The notes under the pieces: model-generated
The model's database searches: none
What the model was told of the DNA's origin: nothing
The model's input: the letters and a program-made list of their open reading frames with translations, nothing else
In this document: positions 1-13,800 of the stretch, piece by piece
How the letters are laid out: every line of letters begins with the position of its first letter
How positions within the stretch are numbered: position 1 is the stretch's first letter
Translations under genes and position numbers: made by a program
Assembly: GCF_026262505.1 (NCBI RefSeq)
Contig: NC_067208.1
Location: forward strand, 5,527,962 to 5,591,961
Direction of reading: 5' to 3'
Source of the DNA: Trichomonas vaginalis G3
Taxonomy: Eukaryota > Parabasalia > Trichomonadida > Trichomonadidae
DNA: 64,000 nucleotides

Positions 1-450
1 CTTTTTGTAAACAGTTAGGGACTTCTTGTCTAATGCAATCATTCTTTATGTAGAAATATTTTTTAAATGAAGAAGGTCATTATCAATCTCAATCTCGATG
101 AGTGCTTCATTAATTTTTTTAGATAATTAATCCCTTCAAATGAATGATTATTTCGTTTTCTTTTGTTTTAATTCGTAGTATCTTCACAACCCAGATCCAA
201 ATGGCCATGCTTGACTGATTTCCCATCTTTATTGATTTAACGAACTTTACTTATTGCAGGCCTCCTAATTTTTTAAAACGTGAAGGATGTATGATTAATT
301 ACTTAGATCTTTATGTCATCTCCTTCAATTCTCATGATTAAATGACTCTTCATGACTGCAGCTTTCTGTGAAAAATGAATCAAATCGGTCCAATTTTTTT
401 TCTTCCGATAAATTTCTGACAGAAAGAGTTTTCGACTATAAAAGTTTAAA

Positions 451-1468
451 TTAACGTGGACCATGGACAACTGACCTTGTATTTGCAACAATCTTTCCAT
501 TCTTATAAACATAATTAGTATCGAAATTAGATCCGAAATAATTATAGTTCATAGATCGTAGTTCTTCATTAGTTTTCACTAAAGGATCAGCACCTTTATT
601 GAATTGGTGTCTAACATGGTCAATGTGATAAATTGGAGGAGTGACACCAAACAAAATCGTTAAAACTTTGTAATTTAAGTATCCACAAATCCAATTATCC
701 CAATTATATCGACCAACAAGGAAAGGTGGAATAACATGCGGATTAAATGGCATAATATCTTTTCGAAAAGTAAAAGTATCGACTCCATATATCATTAATA
801 AGAGCATCTGTTTTGTTCAGGAGGTCTTTTGAATAAAAATCCCAATTTTCAATTGCGGAGGGATCTAAATAAAAATCGATTCTTTGATTAATTATTAGTG
901 CCTTTTTGTTGCCTATTAACTTAAATGCTGTTTGTATTGCTGGAAACCAGGAACTTGAAAGTAAAATATCTGTATTTATAAAGCAAACGTATAATGTTTC
1001 TGCATCTTCAAATCCTTTTGAAAACCATGAATCAATATATGGTATACCTGCATAATTATGCCTTAGTGTATCAAGAAAACTTAATCGACCTTCCCCGAAT
1101 TTACTTTCAATTTCTCTTTGAGTATCACCTGACGGATCAAAATTGCTTGAATTCATGTATGCTATTATTCTACTTCCATTTGAAGTTGCTAACCAATTAC
1201 AAAATGCAAATTTATACTTTAATCTATCTTCATCTTTCTCTACTTTCTTAGGAACAGTAATATATGTAATATCATTGACTGTGTTGTACTTTATTATGCT
1301 GCTATTAGAACAACTCGGACAAGTATTAACTCCAGTACCATATTTTGGAGAGAATACTACGCTGGCAAATAGTGATGATATCATTATTGCTAAAAGCAAT
1401 ATTACCAGCTTTGGAGGTGAGTACCGAAGAGGATCAAACAAATTGAATAAAAAGTGACATTTCTCCAT
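451..1468 (-). pseudogene. Membrane-anchored glycosyltransferase-like gene, frameshifted
   Basis: Read on the minus strand from an ATG at 1468 (peptide MEKCHFLF). A cytoplasmic stub is followed by one hydrophobic segment (LVILLLAIMISSLFASVVF, about residues 22-40), then a lumenal domain. This is a type II Golgi/ER enzyme layout. The first frame stays open to 743. Near 790-807 the protein-like signal moves to another frame, which runs to a stop at 451. That second block contains YGVDTFTFRKD and PPFLVGRYNWDNW, resembling the acceptor-site end of GT-A-type nucleotide-sugar transferases. A single indel near 795-800 would explain the split. A TCAATTTTTGAT stretch directly upstream of the 1468 ATG fits an Inr. 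The family call is from motif memory and is moderate; the frameshift is seen directly, though a sequencing error is possible. Confidence 0.5.
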
Positions 1469-1525
1469 ATCAAAAATTGAATAAATGATTGATTCCAGCT
1501 TCAAACGAATGAGTAAATGAAACAA

Positions 1526-1872
1526 AAATACTAATTCTGTATACTACTCATAGTTGTTTACCTCTATGACAAACATTTTCATAGATATAAACCTTTGTAT
1601 CTTCATTTTCATCTTTTGAATATTGAATTCATTCAAAATTATGAAAATTATATATTAATGCTCATAAATACTATTGGAATATGAGATGGATAGTCTGTCA
1701 TATATCATAAACAGTTGCTTTGATCAAAATCTGAAAATGAATAAATTAATTCAGGGCAGAGAGATGAATTTTATGAGAGAAAATAATTTCATTACTTAAA
1801 TGAAGTCAATTCCTTAATAATGATAAATTCGTTTTTTGATAATTTAGAATTTTTAAACGATTATTTTGAGGC
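1526..1872. promoter_or_regulatory. Intergenic region with dynein promoter
   Basis: No gene is seen in these 347 bases. Just before the dynein ATG lies the 12-mer AATTTTTAAACG (1848-1859) followed by ATTATTTTGAGGC. The same 12-mer recurs between the divergent genes at 38600-38611. An AACG core resembles the Myb-type/M3 core promoter element described in Trichomonas vaginalis; that assignment is inference. Confidence 0.4.
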
Positions 1873-4800
1873 ATGAGCCAAAAAGATCAGCTTCTGAGTA
1901 GGCTTTATGCTAAACCAGTAGCATCAAAGGCTCCAAAAGGTCTTATTCCAAAGAATCCTGATCAAATTTCACCGACATTAAAAACATCTCGATTAGAAAA
2001 TAAGACAGATACCGTTGTTGTTCCAGGCTTGCGCATACCTGAAGATATAAATTCACGAACTACAGGTGGATTACCAACAGGTACATCAAGACCTGCAACA
2101 GCAACTGGATATCGCGCTCCACCAACTCCTCTGACCGCAAATTCTACAATGTCACGACCTCCAACAGCATTAAATTCAGTAAGATTCGGAAATACGCCAA
2201 GAACACCTAAAACTAATGAGGCAATTACTCCATCACTTGCGTTATCTGGGGTTAGCATTCCGCATGAGACGCCTGTTCAAATACCAACATCACGAGCACG
2301 TCCTCGATCATACATATCTAATGATGTTAGGCCTTCAACTGCATTAGATAGATCTGATTCGAAATACTCTCGATCTAATGTCACATCAAAAGCAGCATCA
2401 GCTCGAAGACCAGAATCGTCTTTTGCAACTTCATCACCTATTTCAGCAAGAAGAGAAAAGCCAGAATTTACAATTCCAAAGACAGCTACACCTCAAGCTG
2501 AAGAGCCAGAAGTACCATACACTCTATTTAGACTCAAAAAATCCAATAATGTTGCTCAAATTCCGGATGATCTTGAAAGATTCAAGATGGATGAATTTTA
2601 CACAAGCGCAATCTCAGACGATTTATGGAATGATCAACGATATATATTTTACTATATACGCCTTATCAAGCAAAAGAAACTTGATGAAGAATTTTTATAC
2701 TTCCATTCAACTCCTCCGACTGCAATAGAACCAGAAAATGTTTATTTCCTAAGAGTTACAAGTCCAAACGTCGTTAATTGGCAAAATTATTATACTTTAT
2801 CAGCAGATGGTGTTACATCTTACAAAGGAGGCAAGGTTGAGTTTACAAAACTTGCACAGTGGGTAAGAGAATGCACAATATTCATACAAATCAAGAACCA
2901 AAAGTTCTTCCATCAATACGAAAAATGGAGATCATTTACGTTATTAAGAACAATTACTCTTAAGCACGGAATTACTCATTCACAGACAAAGATGTCATCC
3001 GAACTATTCATTGTCGATGCAATTTTACGTCATGCAGTCTTAGATCTTCAAAAAGTTTGCAATCAAGTTTTATATCAGTCTCTTGTTGATGTAAAATCTA
3101 GCCAATCACTAACATTACAGCAATTTGTTGATAGGCAAAACGAACACCTTGAAAAAGTTAGAGTTATCGTTACAGATTTAATCGAATCTGCCAGAACATC
3201 AATTGTCCACGCTTGTGATGTAACATATGAAGCGACAGGTTCATCACACGACTCTTTAAAGAAGAAGCAAAAGAAGAAAGAGAAAAAAGAAGACGATACA
3301 GAAGAAGTTAAGCCTAAAAAAGTTTCTGCACAAGCAAAGAAAGAAAAACCAACAAGAAGCTCAGATATGATGGTTTATACACAACTTGCTACACAAAGAT
3401 TCTGCTACAAGAGGCTTTCAAGGTTCATCAGATTATGTGATTACATGTTAATCCATTGCTTGTATTCTTTTGTTATCAAAAGTATTACAGAACTTGTAGA
3501 CTTCCTTGCACCACGTGCAAATAGCCAAGGAGGTGATATAACAAGGTTATCAATTAATATGATAATTGAAGATCAAAAATTAGCTTTCAGTCCTAACCTC
3601 GAAACAACAAGATCTCAAATTATTGAGGTCTGGGAACTTCTTCTCCAGTTTGCTTTTTCAATTCCGACATTTTCTGAACACGCATCTCTTTCTCAGTATT
3701 ATGCAGCGTATGGATGGAGTGAATATGTTGTTCCTTTATCCAAGATCATGCATAATTCATTGGAATATAGAGAGCTCAGTACAGAAATGATCACAAGAAT
3801 AGAGAATGCATATAGTTTGGCAACGAAGAAAATCGAAGATTATGTTCCATTTCTTACTGCTTATTTCGAAAATGTCGAATTCAATGTTGATAAAGTCAGA
3901 GCAGAAGATCCTAAAGCAGATTATTACAATGAAAAAATCGAATTATATAGAAAGGAAATCAAAGAAATGGACGCTTTGGAAAGAAACACACAAGTTGATT
4001 TATTACTTGTCATTCTTTCTCAATTTTGTGATAGAATTAAACCAAGTCCTCGTCGTTGTTTACAAGCACTTAATGCAGCAATCCCTGTTATTGCTGAAAC
4101 AAAAGTTACTGCATTACAAGAAACAGTTGATGAATCATTACGAACTCTTAGAAATGATCCACAAACAATCCATGTTTTCGTTTCCCAACTTGAATTCAGA
4201 AGACAAACATCTAAAAACATGGAAACAATAAGACAAACATATAAAGAAATCAGTGATTTCTATGCTTTGATACAGAACCAATCAATTACTGTCGCTGATG
4301 ATCAAGTATTGAATTGGAGACAATTAGGACAATTCATACAACAACTTGAGACATTGTTACAATCAATGAACGAAGAAGAAGACAACAAGATCAAGAAATG
4401 GTCACCAAGCATTGCACAATTGTTATCAGATTTGTCAAAGGAATTCGTGGAAATGCATTCCAGTCTACAAAACGAAAAAGTTATGTCTGTCGATGCATAT
4501 CCACAAGATAACATCCAATATTTGTCGAAATTACAGACAAAATTGGACGAATTAAGAGACAGATCAGAAGAAATTCAAAGATATCAAAGATCTCTTCAAA
4601 TCAAAGTTAGTCCTATTGACGAACTTACACAAATCACACAAGAATTCAATGTCAGAATGTTGCTTTGGACATCATACAGAGATTGGCAGATTCTCACGAA
4701 GAAATGGTTGCCAAGTCCATTCAAGACAATCGATGTCGAAAACATGACAGAAGAATTACAAAAATACACAAGAATTTCAATGCAAATTACAAGTGGAATG

Positions 4801-7800
4801 CCAAATCATCCTTTGGGACCAACATTCAAGGCTTCAGTCAATTCATTCAACGAAATACTTCCTGTTATTGTCGCATTCACTAATCCAAACTTGACACCAA
4901 TGCATTGGCAAAAGATAGAATCATTAACAGGAATTCAACGTCTTAATGAAGCGACATATTCACTTAATTTCTTGATTGATAAACATATTTCTAGTTTCTC
5001 GGAAAGCATCGAATCAATTGCGAACGATGCAACAAACGAAGCTGCTCTTCTCAAGGCTTTGCGCGAGATCGAAGCAACATGGGACAAAGTCGAATTCACA
5101 ATGGTCCCTCACAAAGACATCAAAGACTTTTATCTCGTTGGATCTCTCGATGAAGTTATCGCTTTACTCGAAGAATCACAAGTACAATTATCTACTATCA
5201 GATCATCAAGATATGTTGGTGCCATCAAATCACAAGTTGATGATTATTCAAAGGCTATGAATGGTCTTGCCAAATGCCTTGATTACATCACACAATTCCA
5301 AATTGCTTTCAACAGTTTGTCAAAAGTTTTCAGTTCATCTGATATCCAACGTGAATTGGCAACAGAAACAAAGGAATTGTCAACAATAGAAAGACAATAC
5401 AAGGCATGGGGTTTGCATGCAAGAGATTCTCCAAGAGTTTATAAGCTTTGCGCAAACCAAAAAGCCGTTTCAGTGTTCGAAGGATATATCCAGAAAACAG
5501 ATGAAATACAAAAAGCTCTTGAAGCATTCTTACAGAAAAAGAGAACAGCATTTCCAAGATTTTACTTCCTTTCCAACGAGAACCTTCTCAAGATCTTTGC
5601 AGAAGCAAGAAATCCAAAAGCTGTTCAACCATTCTTACAAAAATTGTTCGAAGGCATCCAAACATTACGGTTCTCCGCAAACTGCCAAGATATTTTGTCG
5701 ATGACTTCTGCGGAAGGAGAAGTTGTCACATTGACAAAGACACAAACTCTTGGTGCAATCGAAGGATGGATGTCGAATATGGAGAAATCAATGAAACTAT
5801 CAATAAACAGAGTATTAAAGAACGGAAGAAACACTTATGTAGACGAGCAAAGAACAGCATGGTTACAACAGAATCCTGCTCAAGTTGTTTCTGTTATTAC
5901 ACAGATCAATTTCGCAATGCAAGTTGAAGAAGCTTTATCACAAGAAGATCCAATCAAAGCTCTCAACGAATTGCGTGAGAAACAAGAGAAACAACTTGTC
6001 GATCTTGCTGATTTAGTAAGAACAAAACTATCAAGAGCTATTCATTCATCAATTGTTGCTTTGATTACTTTGGATGTCCATTCAAGAGATATTGTCACAG
6101 AATTAATTGATGCAGAAGTTAAATCTGTTGATGATTTCGAGTGGACAAGAAGACTCAGATATTATTGGGATGAAGATTCAAACAGAGTACAAATACACCA
6201 AGCAAATGCAAATATCGAATACGGTTACGAATATCTTGGTGCAACATCAAGGTTAGTTGTAACTCCTTTGACAGAAAGATGCTATTTAACATTGACAAGT
6301 GCCGCACAGTTCTTCCTCGGTGGTTCACCAGCAGGTCCTGCAGGTACAGGTAAAACAGAAACAGTTAAAGATCTCGCAAAGGCTGTCGGTAACTTCTGCG
6401 TAGTTTTCAACTGCTCAGACGCCGTCACAGTCATTCAAATGGAATCTTTCTTCAGTGGTTTGGCACAGTCAGGTGCTTGGGCTTGCTTCGATGAATTCAA
6501 CAGAATTAACAGTGAAGTTCTTTCTGTTATTGCAGAGCAAGTTTACGAAGTTCAATCAGCTGCTGCAGCTGGTTTGACGCAATTTACTTTCTGCGGACAG
6601 ACAATTCCATTGAATCCACGTGCAGGAGTTTTCATCACAATGAACCCAGGTTACGCAGGTAGAACAGAACTTCCTGATAACTTGAAATCATTGTTCAGAC
6701 CAATCTCTATGATGGTTCCTGATTATTCAATGATTGCTGAAGTCGTTTTGTACTCAGAAGGTTTCAACAACGCTAAACAACTTGCTCAAAAGGTTACTCA
6801 ACTCTACAAACTTTCAAGTGAAATGCTCAGTCGCCAAAGCCACTACGATTTCGGTATGCGTGCACTTAAATCAGTCTTAGTCATGGCTGGTGCTTCAAAA
6901 CGCAGATCTCCTGATTTGAATGAAGATATCATTTTGATCAGATCAATGAGAGATTCCAACATTTCCAAGTTGTTAATTGACGATTGCAAATTGTTTGATG
7001 CTATAATTGGAGACTTGTTCCCAGGAGTTGAATTCCAGGACGAAGTTTTCCCAACATTAGAACAAGCAATTGCAAATGTTTACACACAAAAGAAATTACA
7101 ACCTTCTCAATTCCTTACAACAAAAACAATCCAATTATATCAGACAATCTTCATCAGACATGGTGTTATGTTGGTTGGTCCAACAGGTGGTGGCAAGACA
7201 ACATCAAGAAACATTCTTGCTGATGCTTTAGGATTAATGGGAAGCCAAGTTGAGTTCAAGGAATTAAGTCCAAAGTCTGTAACTCTCACAGATTTATATG
7301 GTGCTTATAACTTAGTTACAGGTGACTGGAAGAATGGTTTAGTTGGAAAGATGTTTAGCGAAATGGCTGAGGCAGATCCTAAATTACAAGAATGGATCAT
7401 ATTCGATGGCCCTGTCGATGCTTTGTGGATTGAAAACATGAACACAGTTTTGGATGATAACAAACTTTTGTCACTTGCTAACAGTGATAGAATTAAGATG
7501 ACAGACCAAATGCACTTGTTATTCGAAGTTGGTGACTTAGAACAAGCATCTCCAGCTACAGTTTCTCGTTGCGGTATGGTCTATTACCAACCAGAAGATT
7601 TAGGATGGCATCCTTTAGTTGATGCATGGATCCTCAAACAACCAGAAAACATCAGACCAGTTTACACAGAATTATTCGAAAAGGCATTCGATCCTGCAAT
7701 GAATTGTCTCCAAGAAAACTGCAAGACAGTTATCAAACCAGTCATTTGGAACATTGCTCAATCAATTTGCTCAATAATCGATGCAATGGTTCATGATCAA

Positions 7801-10800
7801 ACCGTTGATTGGAATTTCTACAAAGAAGATGTCATTGCTAAAGCCGTTTCTCATATTTTCGCTTTCGCTGCTGCATGGGCATTTGGTGGTATTATCACAG
7901 ATGGAACTCGTGGAGATTTCGATACATTCATGAGAGATATCTTCGAAAGAAGAATCAATTATCCAACGAGACACATGATTTTCGATTATTATCTAGACAT
8001 GAAAGAACTCAAATTCATTCCATGGACAGATTTACTTGCAAAAGAAGAAGTAACATCTATCATTCCTACATCGGATACACTTAGATTCTCTTCGATTTTG
8101 TCAATGTTAATCAACATGAAACGTCCTGTTTTGTTCTTGGGAGAAAGTGGTTGCGGAAAAACATCAATAATCCAAAATACTCTTCAAAAGAATATGAACT
8201 CAATTTACGCAATCACATTCACTTTATCTGCAAGAACAACTGCTGCTCAATTACAAGATTTGCTTGAAGCCAAACTTCAATCAAAACGTAAAACATTATA
8301 TGGTCCTCCTGAAGGAAAATCCGCTGTTTTATTGATTGATGATTTCAATTTACCAAGACCAGATACATATTGGTCTCAACCTCCAATAGAAATCCTCAGA
8401 CAAGTCATTAATTGCAAAGGACTTTACAACAGAGATGAATTATATTGGTATGACATTGATAATTTAACAACAGTTGCTGCAGGTATTACACAAGGTCATG
8501 TTACACCAAGATTCATCTCTCGTTTCACAGTTCTTTCTTTGCCAGCACCAAGTGATAATGTTTTAACAAGAATCTTTGGAGAAACACTCAACAGATTCCT
8601 CGCAAATGGATTCATGGATCCTGTTGTCGGATTGGCAGAAAGCATTGTCAAAGCAAGTGTTACATTTTACAGAAAGGCCAAGGCGGAATTGTTACCAACA
8701 CCTTCAAGAAGTCATTATACATTCAACTTGAGAGATGTCAGCAGAGTTTTCAAAGGCATCTGTATGACAAGCAACAAATCTCTCGCAGATGTTCCAACAT
8801 TCGTTAAGTTGTGGTTCCATGAATGTATGAGAGTTTTCGGAGATAGATTGATTGATAACAACGATCGCGAAAAACTCCAACAAATGATGTATGAAATTTC
8901 TAAATCTACACTCAAAGTTAAAGAAGATATTTCATACTTCTTCGGTGAAACCCCTTTAGTTTTCACAGATATCCTTAAAGGATATGGAGATCCAAACAAG
9001 AGAATTTACGAAGAATCTGCTTCACTGACAAAGACATCAGCAGCTTTGCAGACATTTGCGGAAATCTACAAATCTCCAATTGTTCTCTTCAAAGAATGCA
9101 TTGAACACATTTTGAGAATCGTAAGAGTTCTTCGCCAACCAGTTGGACACATGTTATTAGTTGGTATGGGAGGAACAGGTAAGAGAACAGCTGCAAGATT
9201 TGCTGCTTTCGTTGCGGAAATTGAAATCTTCGGACCACAGCCGGGTAAAGAGTATGGATTACCTGAATTCAGAAATGATTTGAGAGGTTTGTTCAAGACT
9301 GCTGGTGTTGCAAACAAACCAATCATGTTCTTGTTGACTGATGAACAAATTGTTGATGAATCATTCTTGGAAGATATCAACAACATTCTTAACAGTGGCG
9401 AAGTTCCTGGATTGTTTGAAAGTGAAGAATTTGATCAAATGGTCAATGAATTAGTTCCACAAATGAAGAAAGCAGGAGAAAGCCTTGGATATGATTCATT
9501 GTGCAGAAGATTCACACAAAACATCATGAACAATTTACATGTTGTTTTGGCTTTGAGTCCAATTGGTGGATCCTTCAGAGATAGATGCAGAATCTTCCCA
9601 TCATTAGTTTCATGCTGCACAATCGATTGGTACGATCCATGGCCAGATCAAGCTTTGAGAACTGTTGCTGCTGACTTCATTGATAAAATCGATTTGTCAG
9701 AATTCGGAGATGTCAAAGAAAAAATTGCAGATTTGGCAACAACAGCACATTCCATTGTTTGCCAAGCAGCAAATCAGTTTAAGTCAACTCTCAACAGAGT
9801 TTACTACGTTACTCCTGCTGTTTATGTCGAATTCTTCGCTTTGTTCAATGCAACATTAGCAAAGAGAAAAGGAGATTTGAACCAGAAGAAAGAACAACTC
9901 GAAAAAGGTGTTGAAAAATTACTTGAAACTAACGAAAAAGTTCAAGAAATGGAAGGACGGTTGACAACAATGAGACCACAACTCCAAGTTAAAGCAGAGA
10001 ACACTGCAAAGATCCTTGCAAAACTTAAAGTTGATAGAGAGCATGTTAATCAAACGCATCTTTTGATTTCAAAGGAAGAAGAAGTTGTCAAGAAAGTTAG
10101 AGAAGAAGCAACACAGTTAGCAGATGAAGCACAAGCTGATCTTGATAGGGCTTTGCCTTATCTTGAGAATGCTAAAGCAGCTGTCGAAGACTTGAAGAAC
10201 AAGAAGACAGATTTAGCCGCAGTTAAAACATTTGTTAAACCTCCACAATTGGTTATCGAAATCATGGAAGCTGTTTGTTTGTTATGTGGAAAGAATCCTG
10301 ATTGGGCATCTGCCAAACAATTATTGTCACAAACAGATTTCTTCAACAGATTGCTTGAAATCCACAATAATCCAATCCATGATTCAGTTTTGGACAGAAT
10401 CCGTAAAATGTCTGCAGATCCAAGGTTCGAACTCTCCAAAGTCATGGGAGTTTCTCAATCCGCTGCTTGCTTGTTCAAGTGGGTCACAGCTATTGAACAA
10501 TTCGTTACAGAGAATACAAAAATTCAACCAAAGATCAAGAGGAGAGATGAAGCCAAAGCCAAACAAGAAGAAGCAGAAATTAACCTCAAGAAGAAACAAG
10601 AAGAATTGGTTGAAATTTCCGAAAAACTCGCACAATTACAACAGGAGTACGACAACTCTGTAAACGAACAGAAAGAACTTCAAGTAAAGATTGAACAATG
10701 CGAGTACAGATTGAAGAACGCTTCACAATTAACAACAGCTTTGGATAGTGAAAGAGTCAGATGGTCTGAAAACTTAAAGGAACTCAGAGAACAAGAAAAA

Positions 10801-13800
10801 TCATTACTTGGCGATTCTTTGTTGATTTCATTACATGTTGCTTATGTTGGTCCATTCTCGATGCCATTTAGACAAACAGTCATCTCGCAATGGATCAAGA
10901 AATTCGATGAACTCGAAGTAATTCACACACAGAATTTCGCTTTAGAATCTGTTGCTGTTGATCCAATTACATTAAGAGAATGGCAAGTCAATGGATTACC
11001 AAATGATCAACTAAGTAGACAAAATGGTGTTTTAGTTACATCAACAAGAAGATGGCCTCTTTTGATTGATCCTCAAGGACAAGGAAGATCATGGTTACTC
11101 GCAAACAGTGGAATTAAAGCTGTGAGATGTGATGATCCTAACTATACAAGAGAAATCATTTCCGCAATCAAGTTGGGAACATCAATTCTCGTTGAAGATG
11201 TTGGAGAAGTTTTGGATCCAGGTTTACAATTCATTTTACTTCCGAAATTCAAAGTTGCAAGCGGAAGAAAGACTCTCAAAGTTGGTGACAAATGGATTGA
11301 TTACGATCCACAATTCAGATTGTATTTGACAACTAAATTGTCGAATCCACAATACCTTCCTGATGTTTTCATCCAGTTATCTGTCATCAACTTCTCCGTA
11401 ACTCTTGAAGGTCTTGAAGAACAATTGCTTTCCGATGTCGTTTTACACGAAATGCCAGAACTCGAAAAGCAAAGATCCGACTTAATTGTTGCCATTTCCA
11501 AAGATCAAAAGCAACTTTCACAGCTCATGTCTCAAATCCTTCATTTGTTGTTCACTTCCAAAGGAAACATTCTTGACAATGAACAGCTGATTAAGACATT
11601 GAACGAAGCTAAATCAACAGCAACACAAGTTGGTGAAAGATTAATCGAATCACAAAAGACAGAGAAAGAAATTGCAGAGAAAAGAGAAGTTTACAGACCA
11701 GTTGCAACACGTGGCTCTGTTTTGTATTTCGTTGTTTTGGAGTTACCTGGTATCGATACAATGTATCAGTATTCTCTCGAATTCTTCAAGAGAATCTTTA
11801 ATGCTGTACTTGATAACACAGAAGACAACGACAATGTCGAAGAAAAATGCGATGCATTTATCGAACGAACAACTTACGCTGTTTACGCTAATGTTTCAAG
11901 AGGTTTGTTCTCTAATCACAGACAAGTATTTGCTTTCTTGATTGCTACATGGTTACACAGATCAACAAATCAAATACAAGACGACATGTGGAAGATTTTC
12001 ACACGCGGTCCTCCTGATGTTGATCTGGAGAAATTTGGAGAACCAAATGATAAAATCGAACCTAGAATTTGGTCTAAAGCTTGCGCATTATCAGCTGCAG
12101 TTCCAGAGTTTAGAGATTTACCATCACTTTTGTGCAGTAGTTATGAAGATTTCCAACCATTCATTTTCGGTCCAATCTTCACATTACCAGCGCCATTTGA
12201 TAAATTACCAACCTTCATGAAATTGATCTGTGCAACGTGCATTGCTCGTCGCAAAGTTGTTTCAATTTCAAGACAATTAGTTGCAGAAATTCTTGGTGCT
12301 AAATTCGTTGAATCATCAAGTGTTGATCTCAATGAAGCATTTGCTGATACTTCTAATGATACTCCACTCTTGTTCATCCTTTCACAAGGTGCAGATCCTC
12401 GTGAGACATTAGAAAGACTTGCAAGTGAACATGGAGTTTCTTCCAAGCTCCACATTCTTTCTTTGGGTCAAGGAAGAGGTCCAACAGCTTCCAAACTCGT
12501 CAAAGACTCAAAGAGAGATGGAGACTGGGTATTCTTACAGAACTGCCATCTCTGCCCATCGTTCCTTCCTAAACTCGAACACATTGTTCAGAAGATGTCA
12601 GCTACTTCTAGTACTTTCCATTCAGAATTCAGACTATTCCTTTCATCAATGCCAACTGAAGTCTTCCCAATTTCCATCCTCAGAAACTCAGTGAAAGTCA
12701 CATCAGAACCACCAAGTGGCATCAAACCAAATATTGGTTTATTGATGAACACATTGTCATCAGAGAAATGGGAAGGATGTCCTAAATCTCGTCCATGGAA
12801 GAAACTTGTTTATTCCATTGCAGTTTTCCATGCAACAATACAAGAAAGAAAACGCTATGGATCTCTTGGTTTCAACAAGACATACGAGTGGAATACAAGC
12901 GATTTTTCAATTGCTACAAAGTTCCTTCTTCAGTTCTTGACACAACAAGACCAAGTCCCATGGCAAGCTCTCAAGACAATGATTGGAGGAGTTGTTTATG
13001 GTGGTCGTGTTACAGATGATTGGGATAGAAGATGCATGAATGCAATTCTCGATAAATTCCTTGATCCTAACGCTTTGGAAGACAATTTCTATTTCGATTC
13101 AGATAATTTATATTCTTCCATTCCTTTGTGCGACTTCACAGGTGTTTTTGATCATATTTCCAATCTTCCTAACGATGATTCTCCATCAATCTTCGGTTTG
13201 CATCCAACAGCTCTCAACGCTCTCAATCTTAGAATGTCTGAGCAGATGATGACATGGGTTTTGAATGTCCAACCTCGCGATGCAGGTGGAGAATCAGCAT
13301 CCAAAGATGATGAAATGGTTGTTGCATTGGCTGAACAATTGGACACAAGTTTGATTTCAGAAATCAATCTTAAAGGTGCAAGTCCATCAATTGTCGGAGA
13401 AGAAGGAAGCGAAGAAACTGATCAACCACCTAATTCTATGACTGTTGTTTTGTTCCAAGAAATGGAGAGATACAACAAACTCATCAAAGTCATCCATTCC
13501 ACATTGAAAGAATGCTGTGCAGCAGTCAGAGGTGAAGTTGTTATGTCCGTTGATTCACAAGATGTTTACAGGTCTCTCATTTCTCAGAGAGTTCCTGAAG
13601 CATGGTCAAGACACTCATATCCATCGATGAGACCTCTTTCAAGTTGGTTCAAAGACCTGCTGCAGCGTGTTGATTTCATCAGAGACTGGATAAGAAGAGG
13701 CGAACCAACAGTTTTCTGGTTCCCAGGTTTCTTCTTCCCACAATCATTCTTAACTGCTGTTTTGCAGTCTCATTCTAGAAAACACAAATTGCCGATTGAT

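Noticed and set aside
9066-9386. Minus-strand frames inside the dynein gene (for example 9066-9386 and 12141-12455)
   Set aside because: They lie opposite highly conserved motor sequence and have no independent protein-like signal.
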